Shown one piece after another: positions 7,249 through 14,694 of a stretch of DNA of 58,546 nt (the stretch's first letter is position 1; each line of letters opens with the position of its first letter). The translations under genes and the position numbers were made by a program. The stretch covers positions 1 through 58,546 of the forward strand of contig DASUOH010000009.1 in assembly GCA_036276735.1 (NCBI GenBank). The letters are read 5' to 3'. Under the pieces are notes generated by a model that was not told the DNA's origin, did no database searches, and was given only the letters and a program-made list of their open reading frames with translations. The stretch comes from VRUE01 sp036276735. GTDB lineage: Bacteria > Actinomycetota > Thermoleophilia > Solirubrobacterales > 70-9.

Positions 7249-8088
7249 GTGGAACCGAGCCCCGCGGTAGCGCGCGAGGAGCGCTGGGCGCTCGCCGCCG
7301 CGCTTGGCGCCTTCGCCACGGTCGCCCTCTACGTCCTCTCGGTCATCCTCGAACAGAGCTCGGGCCTGCAGACGAGCGGCCCCGACAGCGAGCAGGTGCG
7401 CTCCTTCCACGACCACGCCGGGGCGCTGCTGCTCTCGACGATCGTCCGCTCGATCGGCTTCCTGGCGCTCTGCATCCCGCTCCTCTACCTCTTCGGAGCC
7501 GCCCGCGCCCGCAGCGAGAGGGTGCGCCCCGAGATGGTCGGCTTCGTCTTCATCGGTCCCGTCCTGCTGGCCGCGCAGGGGGTCGTCTCCTGGGCGGCGT
7601 CGAAACAGATCGGCGACGACTTCGTCGCGATGGCGGCTGCCAGCGAGCGGCCCGTGGCTCTGGCTGAACGGCTGATCGACGACAGCAGCCTGCGCGAAAT
7701 CGCCGCGGCGCTGCTGATCCCGGCCGTGCTGGGACTGATGGTCGCGCTCCTCTACATCTCCCTGCAGGCGATGCGCACCGGACTGCTGCCCCGCTTCGCA
7801 GGCAGCCTCGGCATGGCGCTCGGGGTGGCGATGATCCTGATTCTCCCCGTCGCCCTGCTGCTCTTCCTCCTCTGGCTCCTCTACGTCGGCCTCCTCATCC
7901 TCGGCCGCATCCCGGGCGGCAAACCGCCCGCCTGGACGACGGGCGAAGCGATTCCCTGGCCGACCCCGGGCGAGAAAGCCGCCGCAGAGCTCCAAGCTTC
8001 AAATGAAGTAAACGAAGCTTCGACCGAAGCAGACCCGGATTCACCGACCGGGCCGGCCGATCGACCCGAGCAAGAGCGATCCCGGTAG
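7249..8088 (+). CDS. Multi-pass membrane protein, unknown function
   Basis: 279 residues from a GTG two bases after the CBS gene stop. About five hydrophobic segments are visible (for example ALAAALGAFATVALYVLSVI, MVGFVFIGPVLLAAQGVV, then two in residues 165-222), followed by an acidic, Pro/Ser-rich cytoplasmic tail. The tail uses more A/T-ending codons (TCA AAT GAA GTA AAC) than the body, suggesting recent sequence drift or insertion. The TAG stop lies in the left arm of the repeat at 8074-8184. No family recognised. Confidence 0.7.
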   Translation: MEPSPAVAREERWALAAALGAFATVALYVLSVILEQSSGLQTSGPDSEQVRSFHDHAGALLLSTIVRSIGFLALCIPLLYLFGAARARSERVRPEMVGFVFIGPVLLAAQGVVSWAASKQIGDDFVAMAAASERPVALAERLIDDSSLREIAAALLIPAVLGLMVALLYISLQAMRTGLLPRFAGSLGMALGVAMILILPVALLLFLLWLLYVGLLILGRIPGGKPPAWTTGEAIPWPTPGEKAAAELQASNEVNEASTEADPDSPTGPADRPEQERSR

Positions 8089-8184
8089 GGGTGAAGCGTC
8101 TTGTACTTTTTTTGCGCCAACGTCCTCGGACGGCCGGCGCGGAGCTTCAAAAAAAGTTAAGCGGAACCCCTACCGGGATCGCTC
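8074..8184. repeat. Palindromic element, family A copy 1
   Basis: A perfect 19-bp inverted repeat (8074-8092 with 8166-8184) encloses GCGTCTTGTACTTTTTTTG (8096-8114) and, near the right arm, TTCAAAAAAAGTTAAGCGG (8146-8164). The inner parts are themselves an imperfect inverted pair. Copy 2 is at 42922-43032 and shares the interior almost exactly, while its outer stem differs by compensating changes. Both copies sit between convergent genes and place a poly-T run after a strong stem on each strand, so a bidirectional terminator role is plausible. Confidence 0.85.
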
Positions 8185-9789
8185 CTACCGCGACGACTCA
8201 GCAGCCGCCCTCTTCCGGTGCGTCCTGATCTCGCTGAGGATCCGCTCCAGCCTCGGCTCCTGCGACGTGTCGACGTGGCTCATTGCCGCCGCCACGGCCG
8301 GGTGGACCGCCGCAATCCGCTCGTGCATGGCCTGGGCGACGGCGCGGTAGGCGGGATGGCCCTCGCGACCTGAGCGCAGCTCGATCAGGTGCATCGCCTC
8401 GCGAGCGTTGAGGTCGAGCACGTAGCGGATCCGGTAGGCGAGACAGAGCGCGTAGGGCGCCTGGTCACGCAGCCCGGCCGCGACGAGCCGCTCGTACTCG
8501 GTCGCCGAGATCTCCAGGGCCCGCTCGAACTCGCCCCCAGCTCCCGCTTCTCGCACCTCCTCGGGCACGCCGGCGCCGAGGTCCGGACCGAGCCGCTGCC
8601 ACTGGCAGGTAAGCATCCGGTGGCGCTGCAGGTCGCGGAACGCCCCGTAGTCGGAGACGATCTCGAAGCGGTAGCGGAGCGCCTCGAAGCCGCGGCCAGG
8701 GCGGTGGCGCCGGTTTGCCCGATCGCCGGCCAGCGCCCCCAGCAGACGGGCGCGCTCCTCGCGGTCGAGGACGTCGACGCGGCCGCGGATCTCGGTCTCG
8801 GAGGTGTTCGCCGCCTCGAAGAGGCAGGAGGCGAGTAGGTCCTCTTCTGAGCCGTCGACGTGAATCAACTCGACCGAGGGCGTGTCCTCGCCGCCTCCGC
8901 GGCGGTCGAGGCCGAGCCTGGCGACCCAGTCCTCGGTCGCCTCACGGCGCCGCTCGAGGTAGGAGACCCACTCGCCGCCGCGGTCGGGGCGGTCGACCCG
9001 CGAGACGAAGCTCGGCATCACCTGCTGCAGCTCGCGCAGGATCATGCCGCCGTACTCCCGGGCCTCGGGCAGCGGCGAGGCCATCAGGCGCAGCAGCAGC
9101 TGCTCGTAGCCTTGGCCGCTGGCGTAGATGCCGACGTGGCTCAGCGTCGCGGCCGGCAACAGGCCACGGCAGAGGTCGAGCGCCTTGGCCCGTATCGAGC
9201 GCCGCCAGGGCCCCTCCGGTTCGCCCTCGCCGCGGGGCCAGCGCTCGGCGGCCCACCCCTCCACCTCGCGCAACGAGCGCGAGTAGATCGCGAACAGCTC
9301 GTCCATCGCGGCGCCGAACTCGGGGCCCAGCTCGGCGTCGCGGTAGTAGCGGTAGCCGCCGCCGGCGTCCTCGGGCAACGGCTGGTCGTAGGGGATGTAG
9401 CGGGTCGACTGCTCGAGGTAGGCGGCGAGCCGGCCGCGCTGCAGCAGCTTGGTGAGGATGTTCGAGACCCACTCGCAGGCCACGTGGGCGCCGCCGACCT
9501 GGGCAATCGAGTCGTCGCCGTAGCCGAGGAAGACGCGCTCGTAGAGCTTCGCGGCCCGCTCGCCCTCGGCGCCGTCGAAAGGCCGCTCTCCGGCCGCTAC
9601 GTCAGCGGCGAACTCCTCCAGGAAGAGCCGCCGCACCGTCCCCGAATAGCGCGAATAGCGGGCAAAAAGCGCTCCCTTGACCGTCTCCGGCAGGTTGACG
9701 AGCGCGAACACGGGCCGGTCGAGGTTGGTGAAGTGGGGGGCGAGGAGACGCTGCTCCTCCGTGGTAAAGGACTCGACCGGGTAGCGCAC
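8185..9789 (-). CDS. thyX: Double-length flavin-dependent thymidylate synthase (ThyX fold)
   Basis: 534 residues from a GTG at 9787-9789, roughly twice a normal ThyX. The N-terminal repeat contains RLAAYLEQSTRYIPYDQP, the C-terminal repeat DFRDLQRHRMLTCQWQRLG-like text (FRDLQRHRMLTCQWQRLG) and LDLNAREAMHLIELRSGREG. ThyX makes dTMP from dUMP using FAD and methylene-THF. The usual RHRxxSxxxxSxR signature is degenerate (QRHRMLTCQWQRL), so the duplicated protein may have split binding and catalytic roles. TAGGAT (minus, 9801-9796) lies 6 nt before the GTG. The last bases of the gene abut the repeat element. Confidence 0.8.
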   Translation of the reverse strand: MRYPVESFTTEEQRLLAPHFTNLDRPVFALVNLPETVKGALFARYSRYSGTVRRLFLEEFAADVAAGERPFDGAEGERAAKLYERVFLGYGDDSIAQVGGAHVACEWVSNILTKLLQRGRLAAYLEQSTRYIPYDQPLPEDAGGGYRYYRDAELGPEFGAAMDELFAIYSRSLREVEGWAAERWPRGEGEPEGPWRRSIRAKALDLCRGLLPAATLSHVGIYASGQGYEQLLLRLMASPLPEAREYGGMILRELQQVMPSFVSRVDRPDRGGEWVSYLERRREATEDWVARLGLDRRGGGEDTPSVELIHVDGSEEDLLASCLFEAANTSETEIRGRVDVLDREERARLLGALAGDRANRRHRPGRGFEALRYRFEIVSDYGAFRDLQRHRMLTCQWQRLGPDLGAGVPEEVREAGAGGEFERALEISATEYERLVAAGLRDQAPYALCLAYRIRYVLDLNAREAMHLIELRSGREGHPAYRAVAQAMHERIAAVHPAVAAAMSHVDTSQEPRLERILSEIRTHRKRAAAESSR

Positions 9790-9809
9790 CGGCGCATCCT
9801 AGCCGCGGT

Positions 9810-10718
9810 CTACGACGATGGTTGCGATCGCCGCATCAGCCAATCGGCGATTGCCGCCGTCACCTGCGAACTGCTCTCCGCAGGCCCAAATAACCAGGCG
9901 CCACAGGGGTTCAGGTCGATGAACCAGCACCGATTGGCCTGGACGATCCAGTCCTGGCTGCTGAACCCGACGCCGAAACGACGGGCTAGGTCGAGTGCCT
10001 TCTCGGCCAGCTCCGCGGTCGGGACATGGGTCTCCCATGGCGACCGCTCGCGCGGCGTCGCTTCGCGCCAGTCCGTCGGCAATCCGTCGGCGTCGAGCGA
10101 GAAGGCCCAGCAGCGCTGGCCAACCGTGACGACGCGCAGGTGTCGCTGCGCTGTGAGTAACTGCTGCGCGATCGCCGGCGTGGTCTCCAGCTCATCGTCC
10201 CTGATCTCAGAGCTGGACACGGGCGTCGTATAGAAGACCTTTGGGGTCTCTCCGGTCCGATGCACGACTCCCGCTCCAAGCGGCTTGAGTACGAACGGGT
10301 CGCCGACGTAGTTCGTTATGTCCGAAACCCGCCGCGCGACGATCGTCCGGGGTACTGTGACGTTGGCCTCAGTCGCGACTTGGTACTGGAAGAGCTTGTT
10401 GTCGGCCCGCCGGAGCCGGTCGAGGGGGGTTAGCCAGGAGATGCGCCTGTCATAGGCGAGGCCTTCGCTCAGGTCGCGCCACGCCGAACCCTCCGCTTCC
10501 GAGGCGGTCGTCGCCTGAAGGGGCAAACCACGGATGAAGCCCCGAATGCCGGGGCTTGCGCCCAGGTCGGTGACGCGCCAAGACTGTCGGTGGCTGGTGG
10601 CTAGGAGCTGCGGCTCGTACCTGGTCTTTTCTCGAACAAGTTGGGCGACCGCCTGAAGGTGCGGGTCCCGGTCGTCCCCGACGAGTACCGGTGCCGGCGG
10701 CGACTGTGCCCCCTGCAT
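9810..10718 (-). CDS. ATP-grasp ligase, MvdD/graspetide-maturase type
   Basis: 302 residues. The N-terminal pre-ATP-grasp region includes WLTPLDRLRRADNKLFQYQV (residues 95-114), which matches the W-x-N/T-P...NK-x-x-Q pattern of microviridin-type ligases. The ATP-grasp core has PFVLKPLGAG (141-150, Lys145) and ends with GVGFSSQDWIV and FIDLNPCGAWLF (267-278; Asp268 and Asn270 are the metal ligands). These enzymes link Ser/Thr/Lys side chains of a precursor peptide to Asp/Glu side chains, using ATP. The gene lies 9 bases after the repeat-peptide gene, on the same strand. Its codon use is softer than the housekeeping genes, consistent with acquisition. No transporter or acetyltransferase adjoins it. 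Confidence 0.85.
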   Translation of the reverse strand: MQGAQSPPAPVLVGDDRDPHLQAVAQLVREKTRYEPQLLATSHRQSWRVTDLGASPGIRGFIRGLPLQATTASEAEGSAWRDLSEGLAYDRRISWLTPLDRLRRADNKLFQYQVATEANVTVPRTIVARRVSDITNYVGDPFVLKPLGAGVVHRTGETPKVFYTTPVSSSEIRDDELETTPAIAQQLLTAQRHLRVVTVGQRCWAFSLDADGLPTDWREATPRERSPWETHVPTAELAEKALDLARRFGVGFSSQDWIVQANRCWFIDLNPCGAWLFGPAESSSQVTAAIADWLMRRSQPSS

Positions 10719-10727
10719 CGAGGAGGT

Positions 10728-10919
10728 TTAGGGCATCCGCTCTGGCATCAGCGTCTCCGGGGCTAAGGACTCGGGTTGAAGCGACTCCGGCTGGAGCGAC
10801 TCCGGCTGGAGCGTCTCCGCGTGACCGGCCGAGCTAGGGCTTGGCTCGCTCACCGAGCGTGCGAATCGCTCGTACAGTGAGTTTGAAGAAGGTTTAGAAG
10901 TACTTAGGGTCTTTTGCAT
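10728..10919 (-). CDS. Putative graspetide precursor peptide with LxPE(S/T) repeat core
   Basis: 63 residues: a Ser/Thr-rich leader (MQKTLSTSKPSSNSLYERFA) followed by a core from about residue 35. The core is Glu35-Thr36, then L37QPES41, L42QPES46, L47QPES51, L52APET56, L57MPER61, M62-P63. Glu (possible acyl donor) and Ser/Thr (possible acceptor) alternate every five residues, as expected for ester-linked rings. The leader segment SLYERFARSV could be the recognition helix, analogous to PFFARFL of microviridin leaders. The first codons are A/T-rich (CAA AAG ACC CTA AGT ACT TCT AAA), unlike neighbours. The start codon sits 8 nt after a consensus -10. The next gene is the matching ATP-grasp ligase. 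Confidence 0.8.
   Translation of the reverse strand: MQKTLSTSKPSSNSLYERFARSVSEPSPSSAGHAETLQPESLQPESLQPESLAPETLMPERMP
10737..10811 (-). repeat. 15-bp tandem units encoding the LxPE(S/T) core
   Basis: Five 15-base units. The first two are identical in DNA (CTCCAGCCGGAGTCG), and the later ones diverge mostly at synonymous or conservative positions. This pattern suggests duplication of a functional peptide unit followed by selection for the protein repeat. Confidence 0.85.
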
Positions 10920-10927
10920 GGTCGGGC

Positions 10928-10956
10928 AGTATGCCGTACCGAACCGGCTTGGTCAA
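10928..10956 (-). promoter_or_regulatory. Consensus promoter for the precursor/ligase operon
   Basis: On the minus strand TTGACC (10956-10951), a 17-base spacer, then CATACT (10933-10928). The ATG at 10919 is 8 nt further, so transcription would begin at or next to the start codon (leaderless). It starts just after the VOC gene stop and is one of the two best -35/-10 pairs in the window, so the RiPP operon is probably transcribed independently of the upstream genes. Confidence 0.75.
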
Positions 10957-10962
10957 TCGGAT

Positions 10963-11310
10963 TCAGGGAGGCGCCGCCATGAACTCGACCTTCTGGCCTC
11001 CCGGCATGGTGACGAAGGCGCGCGGCTCGCCCCACAGCTCGCGGTGGCGCTCCGGCGCGTAACCGCCCCGCTCGAGGGCGGCGAAGGTCGCCTCGAAGTC
11101 GGCGACGACTACGGCCGGGTGGGCGAGCGCCGGTACGGTCGCCGCCTCGCTTTCGATCAGGTGGACCTGCGTCCCCTCCCGTTCCAGCCAGTTCACGTAG
11201 CCGCGCAGCTCGCCTGGCGCCTCGATCGGCTCGAAGCCGAGCAGCTTCCAGCACGCGACGCAACCCTCGACGTCCTCGGGGCGGACCTCCAGCGAGACGT
11301 GGTGGAGCAT
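10963..11310 (-). CDS. VOC (glyoxalase-fold) family protein
   Basis: 115 residues starting MLHHVSLEVRPEDVEGCVAC, a typical vicinal-oxygen-chelate beta-alpha-beta-beta-beta start. Potential metal ligands are His4, His53 of QVHLIE, and Glu near the C-terminus (KVEFMA). The family includes glyoxalases, dioxygenases and resistance proteins, and the substrate is unknown. Its ATG overlaps the nitrilase stop by one base (TGATG), so the two are co-translated. Confidence 0.82.
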   Translation of the reverse strand: MLHHVSLEVRPEDVEGCVACWKLLGFEPIEAPGELRGYVNWLEREGTQVHLIESEAATVPALAHPAVVVADFEATFAALERGGYAPERHRELWGEPRAFVTMPGGQKVEFMAAPP

Positions 11311-12221
11311 CAGCTCGCGTCGGTCAGCGGCGCCAGGACGTCATGGCGGCTGTAGTGGCCGGCGACGTCGAAGATGCGCTTGGCGCGCAGCCCGCGGCGC
11401 AGGTCGCACTCGGCGACGACGATCCCCTCCTCGCCGTAGAGCGGGCCGGCGATCACCTCGCCGCGGGTCGGCTCGACGATCGCCGCTCCGCCGTTGCCGA
11501 AGACCTCCTTGCCCTCCGGCAGCGGCGCCGGAAAGTCCTGCGGGAAGGCGGTCGCCGGTATGTACTGGGGGACCGAGACGACGAAGGCGCCCGACTCGAT
11601 CGCGATGTGGCGCATGCTCGCGAGCCAGCCGTCGCTGTCGTCGGCGGTCGGCGCAAGCCATATCTGCGGTCCCTGCCGGTAGATCTCATAACGAGCAAGC
11701 GGCATCCGGTTCTCCCAGCAGATCAGGCCGCCGATCCGGCCCAGCGGCGTCTCCGCCACACCGAGGTCGTCGCCTCCGCCGACGCCGTGGAAGACACGCT
11801 CGTGCTGGGTCGGCATCAGCTTGCGGTGACGGGAGACGACTCCCTCCGGGCCGATCACCAGCAGGGTGTTGTAGAGCGAGCCCGGTCGCTCCAGCTCGCG
11901 CTCGTTGACGCCGATCGCGCAGAGCACGTCAAGCTCGGCGCACGCTCCGGCCAGGCGGTCGGTCAGCGGCCCGGGCACCTCGACCGAGCTGCCCCAGAGG
12001 CGCTCCCAGAGCTCGTCCCAACCGGCGAACGACGCCGCCCCCGCCGCCCAGGCCCCTGACGGGTACAGCGAGACGAACGCCTCGGGGAAGACGGCGAGGC
12101 GCGCGCCCTGGGCGGCCGCCTCGCGCAGCAGGGCGATCGCCTTCTCGACCGTCGCCTCGGCGTCGAGGATCTCCGGCGTGGCCTGGATCGCGGCGACGCG
12201 AACGGTCGGGAAGTCCGTCAT
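11310..12221 (-). CDS. Nitrilase / carbon-nitrogen hydrolase
   Basis: 303 residues with the full catalytic set: Glu47 (VFPEAF), Lys134 (HRKLMPT) and Cys168 (LICWENRMP). CWEN plus the HRKLMPT segment are typical of aliphatic/aryl nitrilases, which hydrolyse R-CN to acid and ammonia, rather than of amidases. No signal peptide. The hexamer TATCCT (minus, 12233-12228) lies 6 nt before the ATG, indicating a leaderless transcript. The VOC gene is the only clear operon partner. Confidence 0.9.
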   Translation of the reverse strand: MTDFPTVRVAAIQATPEILDAEATVEKAIALLREAAAQGARLAVFPEAFVSLYPSGAWAAGAASFAGWDELWERLWGSSVEVPGPLTDRLAGACAELDVLCAIGVNERELERPGSLYNTLLVIGPEGVVSRHRKLMPTQHERVFHGVGGGDDLGVAETPLGRIGGLICWENRMPLARYEIYRQGPQIWLAPTADDSDGWLASMRHIAIESGAFVVSVPQYIPATAFPQDFPAPLPEGKEVFGNGGAAIVEPTRGEVIAGPLYGEEGIVVAECDLRRGLRAKRIFDVAGHYSRHDVLAPLTDAS

Positions 12222-12242
12222 CGACGCAGGATAGATCGCCGA

Positions 12243-13166
12243 TCAGAGCAGAGCCACGAAGGCCGCCGCCACGATGACGACCGTCGTCGACCAGACGACC
12301 GCCTCGGCGGTGATCTCGAGGTCGAGCCCGTAGGCGTGCGCGACGACCATCGAGTTGAGCCCGGTCGGCATCGCGGCGAGCAGCAGGTAGGCGGCCGGGA
12401 GGTCTACTATCGGCGCGGTCAGCAGGATCAGCAGGCCGGGGGCGACGAGCAGGCGCGTGAAGAGGACCGCGCCGACCGGGCGGGTCAGGGGCGGTGGCAT
12501 CGGCAGGGCGCCGTGCTCGGCGTTCTCGGCAAGCGTCGCGCCGACGGCGAAGAAGCCGATCGGCAGGATCGCGACGATCAGGATCTGGGAGACGTCCACC
12601 GCCCAGCCCGGCGCCAGGGCCTCGGGCGCCAGCAGGCCGGCGATCGCGGCGTAGAGGGGCGGGTTGCGGGTGAAGAAGGCGCGAACCCGTTCGCGCGGGG
12701 TTTCCCCCGCCTTGGTGCCGAAGGCGGCGCCGACCGCGAAGGCGCCGAGTAGGAGCGAGGGCCCGCTGACCATGACGTCGTAGAGGACCGCGGTCGAGAG
12801 CTCGTCGCGACCCAGCAGCGCGACCGTCAGCGGGTAGCCGAGGTAGCCCGTGTTCATGGAGAGCACGGCGGCGACGACGGCGCCGGTGCGGTGCGGGGCA
12901 AGGTCGAGCACGCGGCTGGCGAGCACGTAGGCGACGAGGCCAGCAAGCGCGATCGCGACGACCCCGATCCCCAGCGCGACGCCGTGGTCGACGTCGATCT
13001 CGCTGGCCGCCAGGTTGATGAAGATCAGCGGCGGGATCAGGAAGTAGAGCAGCAGCATCAGGGAGCGCCGCGCCGCCTTTGCCGCCGCGAGCGGCCGCCG
13101 TCGCTCCGCGACGACCCCAACCGCGACCGCGGCGACGATCACCGCGGCGGTTAGGAGGACGCCCAT
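12243..13166 (-). CDS. AEC-family (auxin efflux carrier-like) transporter
   Basis: 307 residues from an ATG at 13164-13166 (MGVLLTAAVIVAAVAVGVVA). There are about ten hydrophobic segments in two halves, including a Pro-broken helix near YFLIPPLIFINLAAS and LAAMPTGLNSMVVA near the C-terminus, typical of the AEC family. Bacterial members are secondary carriers for organic acids such as malate, but the substrate here cannot be inferred. The frame extends 67 codons upstream as Arg/Pro-rich text overlapping nuoN, rejected as non-coding. It begins 13 bases after the nuoN stop and may be the last gene of the nuo transcript. Confidence 0.85.
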   Translation of the reverse strand: MGVLLTAAVIVAAVAVGVVAERRRPLAAAKAARRSLMLLLYFLIPPLIFINLAASEIDVDHGVALGIGVVAIALAGLVAYVLASRVLDLAPHRTGAVVAAVLSMNTGYLGYPLTVALLGRDELSTAVLYDVMVSGPSLLLGAFAVGAAFGTKAGETPRERVRAFFTRNPPLYAAIAGLLAPEALAPGWAVDVSQILIVAILPIGFFAVGATLAENAEHGALPMPPPLTRPVGAVLFTRLLVAPGLLILLTAPIVDLPAAYLLLAAMPTGLNSMVVAHAYGLDLEITAEAVVWSTTVVIVAAAFVALL

Positions 13167-13179
13167 CGGGCGTTCCAGG

Positions 13180-14694
13180 CTAGAAGAGGGAGGAGCCCGC
13201 GCGCTCGGCGAACTCGACCAGCGGCTGTGGGATGACGCCGAAGAAGACCGTCGCGGCCGCCGCCAGCGCGGCGGGTCCGGCCAGATAGAGACGGCGGCCC
13301 GCGTGCCGGTCGATCGGATCGGCCTCGGGGGACGCGCCGGCGATCGCCGGCGCGGCCGGCGCTCCACCGTGCTCCGCCGCCACGCTCTCGGGTCGCATCC
13401 ACATCGTCGCCACGACCCGCAGGTAATAGGCGAGCGAGATCATCGTCCCGACCGCGATGAAGACCGCGAGCCAGGTGTAGTCGCCCTCGACCAGCGCCTC
13501 GATCAGGTAGAGCTTGCCGATGAAGCCGACGGTCGCCGGCAGACCCGCGAGGCCGAGCATCGAGATCGTCAGCGGCCAGGCGAGCAGCGGCCGCTCGTGA
13601 CCGAGACCCCTGACCGACTCGATGTCGTCGCCGAAGACCGTCTCACGCTCGCGCGCCACGACGACGGCGAAGGCCGCCAGGTTCATGAAGGCGTATCCGA
13701 CCAGGTAGAAGACGAGGGCGTTGACGCCCGCCTCGCTGGCGACCACCAGGCCGCCGAGGATGTAGCCGGCCTGGGCGACGCCCGAGTAGCCGAGCAGTCG
13801 CTTCAGCGAGCGCTGCCCGAGCGCGCCGATGTTGCCGATCACGATCGTCACGGCGGCGAGGACGGCGAGAGCCGGCTGCCACTCCTCGGCCTGGGGGGCC
13901 AGCGCGAGGTCGAAGAAGCGGACGAAGACGGCAAAGGCTGCCGCCTTGGTGGCAACCGCCATGAAGGCGGTGATTGGCGTCGGTGCCCCCTCGTAGACGT
14001 CGGGCGTCCACTGGTGAAAGGGGGCGATCGAGGTCTTGAAGGCGAGCCCGACCGCGACCAGGGCGATCCCGACCAGGACGAGCGGGTCGCCGACGAGCCC
14101 CGCGTCGCCGATCCCAGCCGCGATCCCGGCGAAGTCGGTCGAGCCCGAGCCGCCGTAGAGGAACGCCATCCCGTAAAGCAGCGTCGCTGAGCCGAGCGAG
14201 CCGACAATCAGGTACTTGAGGCCCGACTCGAGCGAGCGCTCGCGGCGCAGGTTGGCTGCGCAGAGGATGTAGAGGGGTATCGAGAGCGTCTCGAGGCCGA
14301 CGAAGAAGGTGATCAGGTTCTGCGCCTGGGCGAGCAGGACCATGCCGAGCACCGAGCCGAGCAGCAGCGCGTGGTACTCGCCCGAGCCGACCTGTTCGGT
14401 TGCCGGCTCGCGCAGCGAGAGAAGGACGCAGGCGGCAGCCATCAGCAGCACGACGAGGGAGATCGAGATCGCCAGCTCGTCGATCCGCAGCGCGCCGGTG
14501 ACGAGGTCCTGCGAGTCGCCCCAGCGCCAGATCAGCAAACCCGCCGTGGTCGCCAGCGCGATCAGCGTCAACCCCGGCGCCCACCGCTCGGTCGGCCGGA
14601 AGACGGCGCTGAGCAGCACGACGCACAAGCTCACGGTCAGCGCGATGACCGGCGACAGACCCGCGTAATCGATCTCCGGCGCAACGAAGTTCAT
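13180..14694 (-). CDS. nuoN: NADH-quinone oxidoreductase subunit N
   Basis: 504 residues, an antiporter-like subunit of the proton-pumping arm of complex I. About 14 membrane helices are visible. Key features are the conserved Lys in KYLIVGSLGSATLLYGMAF, TSIAPFHQWTPDVYEGAPTP, and the SLKRLLGYSGVAQAGYILGG segment. The ATG overlaps the nuoM stop (ATGA). A C-terminal stretch (about 440-470) is rich in Ala/Pro/Glu and looks like a loop insertion. Confidence 0.96.
   Translation of the reverse strand: MNFVAPEIDYAGLSPVIALTVSLCVVLLSAVFRPTERWAPGLTLIALATTAGLLIWRWGDSQDLVTGALRIDELAISISLVVLLMAAACVLLSLREPATEQVGSGEYHALLLGSVLGMVLLAQAQNLITFFVGLETLSIPLYILCAANLRRERSLESGLKYLIVGSLGSATLLYGMAFLYGGSGSTDFAGIAAGIGDAGLVGDPLVLVGIALVAVGLAFKTSIAPFHQWTPDVYEGAPTPITAFMAVATKAAAFAVFVRFFDLALAPQAEEWQPALAVLAAVTIVIGNIGALGQRSLKRLLGYSGVAQAGYILGGLVVASEAGVNALVFYLVGYAFMNLAAFAVVVARERETVFGDDIESVRGLGHERPLLAWPLTISMLGLAGLPATVGFIGKLYLIEALVEGDYTWLAVFIAVGTMISLAYYLRVVATMWMRPESVAAEHGGAPAAPAIAGASPEADPIDRHAGRRLYLAGPAALAAAATVFFGVIPQPLVEFAERAGSSLF

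Noticed and set aside
8074..8184. Classical insertion sequence remnant or MITE with target duplication
   Set aside because: No flanking direct repeats at either family A copy and no transposase fragment; stem covariation argues for a structure under selection.
10737..10811. Plain non-coding minisatellite
   Set aside because: The units stay in frame, later units diverge while keeping Leu-x-Pro-Glu-Ser/Thr, and the gene has a promoter and adjoining ligase, so a peptide repeat explains it better.
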